Origin: Curtobacterium sp. BH-2-1-1 | GTDB taxonomy: Bacteria; Actinomycetota; Actinomycetes; Actinomycetales; Microbacteriaceae | DNA length: 64,000 nt | Assembly (NCBI RefSeq): GCF_001806325.1 | Contig: NZ_CP017580.1 | Span: 1,798,001-1,862,000, forward strand | Reading direction: 5' to 3' | Part shown: positions 60,428 to 64,000 of the stretch, piece by piece | How positions within the stretch are numbered: the stretch's first letter is position 1 | How the letters are laid out: every line of letters starts with the position of its first letter | Notes under the pieces: generated by a model | The model's input: only the letters and a program-made list of their open reading frames with translations | The model's database searches: none | What the model was told of the DNA's origin: nothing | Program-made: the position numbers and the translations under genes

Positions 60428-61753
60428 ATGCACGCACCCACCTCTGCCAAGGGCCGCGGCCGTCGCCGTGCGCTCCTCGGCGCCGTCGCCGCGATCGGCG
60501 CAGCCGTGCTCCTCGCCGGCTGCAGCACGTCCTCCGGCGCCTCCAGCGCCGGTGGCGACTACGAGAAGGCCGCCAAGGACACCAAGGCGACCCTGACGTA
60601 CGCCGTCTGGGACGAGAACCAGGTCAAGGCGATCAAGGCGAACCTCGAAGGCTTCAACGAGGAGTACCCGGACATCAAGGTCAACGTGGACGTGACCCCG
60701 TTCGCCAGCTACTGGACGAAGCTGCAGACCCAGGGCTCGAGCAACACCCTGCCCGACGTGTTCTGGATGAACGGCCCGAACTTCCAGCTCTACGCGGCGA
60801 ACGGCAAGCTCGCGTCGATCACCGGTGAGGTCGAGGCCGGCGCGATCGACCCCGCGAAGTACTCGTCCGCCCTCAACGACCTGTACACGTACGACAAGAC
60901 CCAGTACGGCGTCCCCAAGGACTTCGACACCATCGGCGTCTGGATGAACAAGGCGCTCTTCGAGAAGGCCGGGGTCGCCATGCCCTCGAAGGACTGGACC
61001 TGGGACGACTTCCAGAAGACCGGAGCCGAGCTCTCCGAGAAGCTCACGGCCGACGGCGCGTACGGCGCTGCCGGCGGCATGGACGGGCAGACCACCTACT
61101 ACGACACGATCTTCCAGGCCGGTGGGAACGTGATCGACGCGGACGGCACGAAGTCCGAGTACGACACCGCCGCCGCCGAGGCCGGGCTGCAGTTCTGGAC
61201 CGACCTCATCGCGTCCGGGGCGTCGCCCTCGATCAAGCAGCTGACCGACACCACCGCCGACCAGTGGTTCACCTCGGGCAAGCTCGCCATGTACCAGGGC
61301 GGCAGCTGGTTCCGCTCCGCGTTGACCGGCACCGACCTCGAGAAGGACGTCGTCGTGTACCCGCTCCCCAAGGGCAAGGAGCAGGCGACGGTCATCCACG
61401 GTGTCTCCAACGTCGTGTCCGCGAACACGAAGAACAAGGCCGCCGCACAGGCGCTCCAGGTCTACCTCGCGAGCAAGCAGGCCCAGCAGCAACAGGGCGA
61501 CATGGGTGCGGTGATCCCGGCGTACGAGGGCACGCAGAGCGCCTTCACGAAGACGATGCCGGACGCCGACCTGCAGGTCTTCCTCGACGCGGTGGACTAC
61601 GCCAAGCCGCTCCCGGTCTCGAAGAACACGGCGGCGTGGAACACCCTCGAGACGAACCTGCTGCCGAGTGCCTTCGACGGATCGACCCCGGTCGACGACG
61701 TGGCGAAGCAGCTCGCGCAGAAGATGGACGCCGCCCTCACCAAGGAACAGTGA
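60428..61753 (+). CDS. Sugar ABC transporter substrate-binding lipoprotein
   Basis: 441-residue family 1 solute-binding protein. Lipobox LLAGCS (Cys about 31), linker, then ATLTYAVWDENQVKAIKANL, YPDIKVNVDVTPFASYWTKL and SNTLPDVFWMN, typical of MalE/UgpB-like proteins. It should bind an amino sugar or oligosaccharide outside the membrane. GAAAGGA lies 8 nt before the ATG. First of three transporter genes. Confidence 0.93.
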   Translation: MHAPTSAKGRGRRRALLGAVAAIGAAVLLAGCSTSSGASSAGGDYEKAAKDTKATLTYAVWDENQVKAIKANLEGFNEEYPDIKVNVDVTPFASYWTKLQTQGSSNTLPDVFWMNGPNFQLYAANGKLASITGEVEAGAIDPAKYSSALNDLYTYDKTQYGVPKDFDTIGVWMNKALFEKAGVAMPSKDWTWDDFQKTGAELSEKLTADGAYGAAGGMDGQTTYYDTIFQAGGNVIDADGTKSEYDTAAAEAGLQFWTDLIASGASPSIKQLTDTTADQWFTSGKLAMYQGGSWFRSALTGTDLEKDVVVYPLPKGKEQATVIHGVSNVVSANTKNKAAAQALQVYLASKQAQQQQGDMGAVIPAYEGTQSAFTKTMPDADLQVFLDAVDYAKPLPVSKNTAAWNTLETNLLPSAFDGSTPVDDVAKQLAQKMDAALTKEQ

Positions 61754-61763
61754 GCCCCACACC

Positions 61764-62753
61764 GTGACGATCCACACCGAGCGACACCCGACCTCGGACG
61801 CCCCGGCCCGGACGCAGCGCGCGTCCGGGCCCGGGGCCCCGGGCTCCCGGCGTCCGACCGCCGGCACGACCAGACCTCGGGCGCACCGGACCGACGGGTT
61901 CTGGCCGTGGCTGTTCGTCCTCCCGTTGCTCGTCGGCGTCGGGACGTTCTACATCTGGCCGATCATCCAGACGTTCTGGTACTCCTTCACCACCTGGGGT
62001 GTGTTCGGCGGCGCCACCTTCTCCGGCATCGCGAACTACGTCCGGCTGGTCTCCGATCCGCAGCTCTACCAGTCGCTGCTCAACACGGTGATCTACACGG
62101 TGATCGTCCTGCTCGGCATCCCCGTGGCGGTCTGGCTCGCCAGTCTGCTCAACACCCCGGGCCTGCGGTTCGCGCAGTTCTACCGTGTGCTCTTCTTCCT
62201 GCCCTACGTCGCCATGCCCGCCGCGATCGCACTCGTCTGGCGGATCATGTTCAACGGCGACTACGGCATCGTGAACTGGTTCATCGGGCTGTTCGGGATC
62301 GACGGGCCGTACTGGATCTCGACGCCCGGCTTCGCACTCGTCGCGGTGAGCCTCGTCGGGCTGTGGTCCTCGCTCGGGTTCTCGATGATCATCCTCGGTG
62401 CCGGCCTCAAGGACATCCCGCCCGAGCTGTACGAGGCAGCCGAGCTCGACGGCGCCTCTCGCTGGCGGCAGTTCCGGTCGTTGACGGTGCCGCTCCTCAG
62501 CCCGAGCATCTTCTTCGTGGTGATCGTCACGACCATCTCGAGCTTCCAGCTGTTCGACCTGCTCTACGCGATCCTCGGCAGCACCAACCCGGTGATCCCG
62601 AAGACGATGTCCCTCGTCTTCTACTTCTACAGCGCCGGCTTCATCGACAACGACAAGGGCTTCGCGGCGGCGATCGCGATGGTGATCTTCGTCCTCATCG
62701 GCATCGTCACGCTCGTGCAGTTCCGGTTCCAGCGGAAGTGGGTCCAGGCATGA
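61764..62753 (+). CDS. Sugar ABC transporter permease 1 (MalF/UgpA-like)
   Basis: 329-residue permease with six helices and a disordered N-terminal ~45 residues (basic, Pro/Ser-rich). Coupling motif ELYEAAELDGASRWRQFRSL with the EAA loop is intact. Pairs with the next permease. Start is the GTG at 61764 (weak ribosome site); no better candidate exists. No ATPase gene is present, so it probably uses a shared MsiK-type ATPase encoded elsewhere. Confidence 0.93.
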   Translation: MTIHTERHPTSDAPARTQRASGPGAPGSRRPTAGTTRPRAHRTDGFWPWLFVLPLLVGVGTFYIWPIIQTFWYSFTTWGVFGGATFSGIANYVRLVSDPQLYQSLLNTVIYTVIVLLGIPVAVWLASLLNTPGLRFAQFYRVLFFLPYVAMPAAIALVWRIMFNGDYGIVNWFIGLFGIDGPYWISTPGFALVAVSLVGLWSSLGFSMIILGAGLKDIPPELYEAAELDGASRWRQFRSLTVPLLSPSIFFVVIVTTISSFQLFDLLYAILGSTNPVIPKTMSLVFYFYSAGFIDNDKGFAAAIAMVIFVLIGIVTLVQFRFQRKWVQA

Positions 62754-63610
62754 CCGCCACCGTCACACCGACCAGGACCGGCCGCCGGCCGGGGCGCCGC
62801 GGCGGCAGCCACTGGTGGATCCACGTCGTCCTCGGCGTCGGCGGGTTCGTCATGGCGTTCCCGTTCCTCTGGCAGATCATCATGTCCCTGTCGACGAACG
62901 CGCAGGTGCAGTCCGTCACACCGACCTTCTGGCCGGGGGAGCTGCAGTGGCAGAACTACGCGCAGGTGTTCGAACGCCTGCCGTTCCTGAGCCAGCTCGG
63001 GACGTCGGTGATGGTCACGATCACCCGGACGCTCGCGCAGATCGTGCTCTGCACCCTCGCCGGCTACGCGTTCGCCCGCATGCGGTTCCGCGGCCGGGCG
63101 ATCCTGCTCGCGATCGTCCTGTCGATCCTGCTCGTCCCGTCGCAGGTGTACCTGATCTCCCAGTACCAGATCGTGCAGGGGCTCGGATGGTTGGACACCC
63201 TGATGGGCATCGTCGCACCGGGGCTGTTCAGTGCCTTCGGGACGTTCCTGATGCGGACCGCGTTCCTCAACCTCCCCCCGGAGCTCGAGGAAGCCGCTCG
63301 GATGGACGGCGCGAACCCGTTCCAGACCTTCTGGCGCATCATGCTGCCGTTGGCCCGCCCGTCGATCAGCGTGCTGGCGATCACCACGGTCCTCTGGTCG
63401 TGGAACGAGCTGCTCTGGCCGCTCGTCGTGTCGACCCGTGCCGAGGACATGCCGCTCGCCGCAGGCCTCGCGACCCTCTCCAGCGACCGCACGATCGACT
63501 ACCCCGTGCTCATGGCCGCGAGCCTCATGGCCATGGCACCGGTGCTGATCATGTTCGTCGTGCTGCAACGCCGCGTGATCGACGGCCTGGCCGCGTCCGG
63601 ACTGAAGTGA
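62750..63610 (+). CDS. Sugar ABC transporter permease 2 (MalG/UgpE-like)
   Basis: 286-residue permease, six helices. GGFVMAFPFLWQIIMSLST at the first helix and EEAARMDGANPFQTFWRI as the EAA coupling motif are the MalG hallmark. ATG overlaps the upstream stop (ATGA). Stop overlaps the next gene's GTG. Confidence 0.93.
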   Translation: MTATVTPTRTGRRPGRRGGSHWWIHVVLGVGGFVMAFPFLWQIIMSLSTNAQVQSVTPTFWPGELQWQNYAQVFERLPFLSQLGTSVMVTITRTLAQIVLCTLAGYAFARMRFRGRAILLAIVLSILLVPSQVYLISQYQIVQGLGWLDTLMGIVAPGLFSAFGTFLMRTAFLNLPPELEEAARMDGANPFQTFWRIMLPLARPSISVLAITTVLWSWNELLWPLVVSTRAEDMPLAAGLATLSSDRTIDYPVLMAASLMAMAPVLIMFVVLQRRVIDGLAASGLK

Positions 63611-64000
63611 CGCCCGACCACGACCGGCCCGAACCCGACCGGCCCGGCCGCGACCGGCTCGACCGCGACCGGCCCGACCACGACCGGATCGTGCACGACG
63701 GGACCGAGCTCCTCGCCGCGGCGATCGGAACCGTCCCCGACCCAGGAGAGCTGGCCGCCGCACTCGAATCGACCGTCCACGGCCTGCCCGACAGCGCGAT
63801 CGTCCACGTCCTCCGCGCCGTCCGACCCCGGACGGCGGCCTGGCTCCGTGCCCACGGCGCCTCGGCCGACCAGGCGGCCGACAGCATCGCGGACGTCGAC
63901 CGCAAGCTCGCGCGGTACGGCCTCCGGGGAACCGGCCTGGACTGGTTCTGCGCGGTCCTCACCGCCCGCGTGGTGACGGTGGGGCGCCTCCAGTTCGAGA
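63607..64000 (+). CDS. Acyltransferase-domain (DUF5596-like) protein, cut by window edge
   Basis: Frame open from the GTG at 63607 to the right edge (131 residues seen). The first ~30 residues are a charged Asp/Arg/Pro repeat (DHDRPEPDRPGRDRLDRDRP) of low complexity. After that the GLDWFCAVLTARVVTVGRLQFE segment matches the N-terminal part of the acyltransferase-like DUF5596 family. In actinobacteria these sit beside sugar ABC transporters and are thought to be GNAT-related. GTG overlaps the permease stop (GTGA), so it belongs to the importer operon. Function not established. Confidence 0.75.
   Translation, partial: MTPDHDRPEPDRPGRDRLDRDRPDHDRIVHDGTELLAAAIGTVPDPGELAAALESTVHGLPDSAIVHVLRAVRPRTAAWLRAHGASADQAADSIADVDRKLARYGLRGTGLDWFCAVLTARVVTVGRLQFE

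Overview
The window is a stretch of a very high-GC actinobacterial chromosome. Codon third positions are almost all G or C, GTG starts are common, and most genes sit in short operons with ATGA or GTGA overlaps. Several gene types point to the Microbacteriaceae: a monomeric isocitrate dehydrogenase, MmyB-like regulators, a FusB-like FBP-domain protein, a DUF3817 protein and an OpuC-type transporter. Curtobacterium is my best guess, from general resemblance only. I see no tRNA, rRNA, insertion sequence, prophage or CRISPR array.

Layout. 1-4553: aldo/keto reductase tail, XRE regulator, sugar-dehydrogenase lipoprotein, MFS exporter and short-chain dehydrogenase. 4680-9749: secreted SGNH hydrolase, then a PadR-controlled FtsX-type ABC exporter with twin palindromic operators. 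9884-22313: reductases, phosphodiesterase-like, thioesterase and BBE-type flavoprotein genes, a fused ureide-pathway enzyme, an FBP zinc-finger gene behind two tiny upstream ORFs, a CNNM transporter and an M23 peptidase. 22476-33678: Na+/H+ antiporter, icd, ThuA, a GAF/PP2C-like protein, TetR, an APH-like kinase and DinB. 33887-37641: a four-gene OpuC-type osmoprotectant ABC operon. 37807-40519: TetR divergent from a MacB-type exporter. 42522-49017: an FAD oxidoreductase and SRPBCC gene, then a tightly packed six-gene locus ending in two tiny related peptides. 49602-50797: trpS behind a Trp-Trp leader peptide and attenuator. 51961-53334: L-serine dehydratase. 53353-64000: an amino-sugar regulon. 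Its leftward operon encodes SIS isomerase, ROK kinase, deacetylase, PfkB kinase and class II aldolase. Its rightward operon encodes a DeoR regulator, an oxidoreductase, an ABC importer without ATPase and an acyltransferase-like protein. Together they would support N-acetylhexosamine uptake and conversion to triose phosphates.

The most interesting locus is 45293-49017: a SAM methyltransferase, an HTTM membrane domain fused to an alpha/beta hydrolase, an SdpA-position membrane protein, a two-helix mini-membrane protein, and two peptides of 52 and 54 residues. The peptides share FDSD-x4-F-x4-P-[LV]-AATP with identical spacing. It looks like a peptide-maturation (bacteriocin or signal) system, only loosely comparable with Bacillus sdpABC.

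Two features run through the whole window. First, hairpin repeats at gene 3' ends fall into several sequence families, some showing paired (compensatory) changes. Second, at least twenty start codons lie 6-7 nt downstream of a TANNNT -10 hexamer, which implies leaderless transcripts and fixes several starts.
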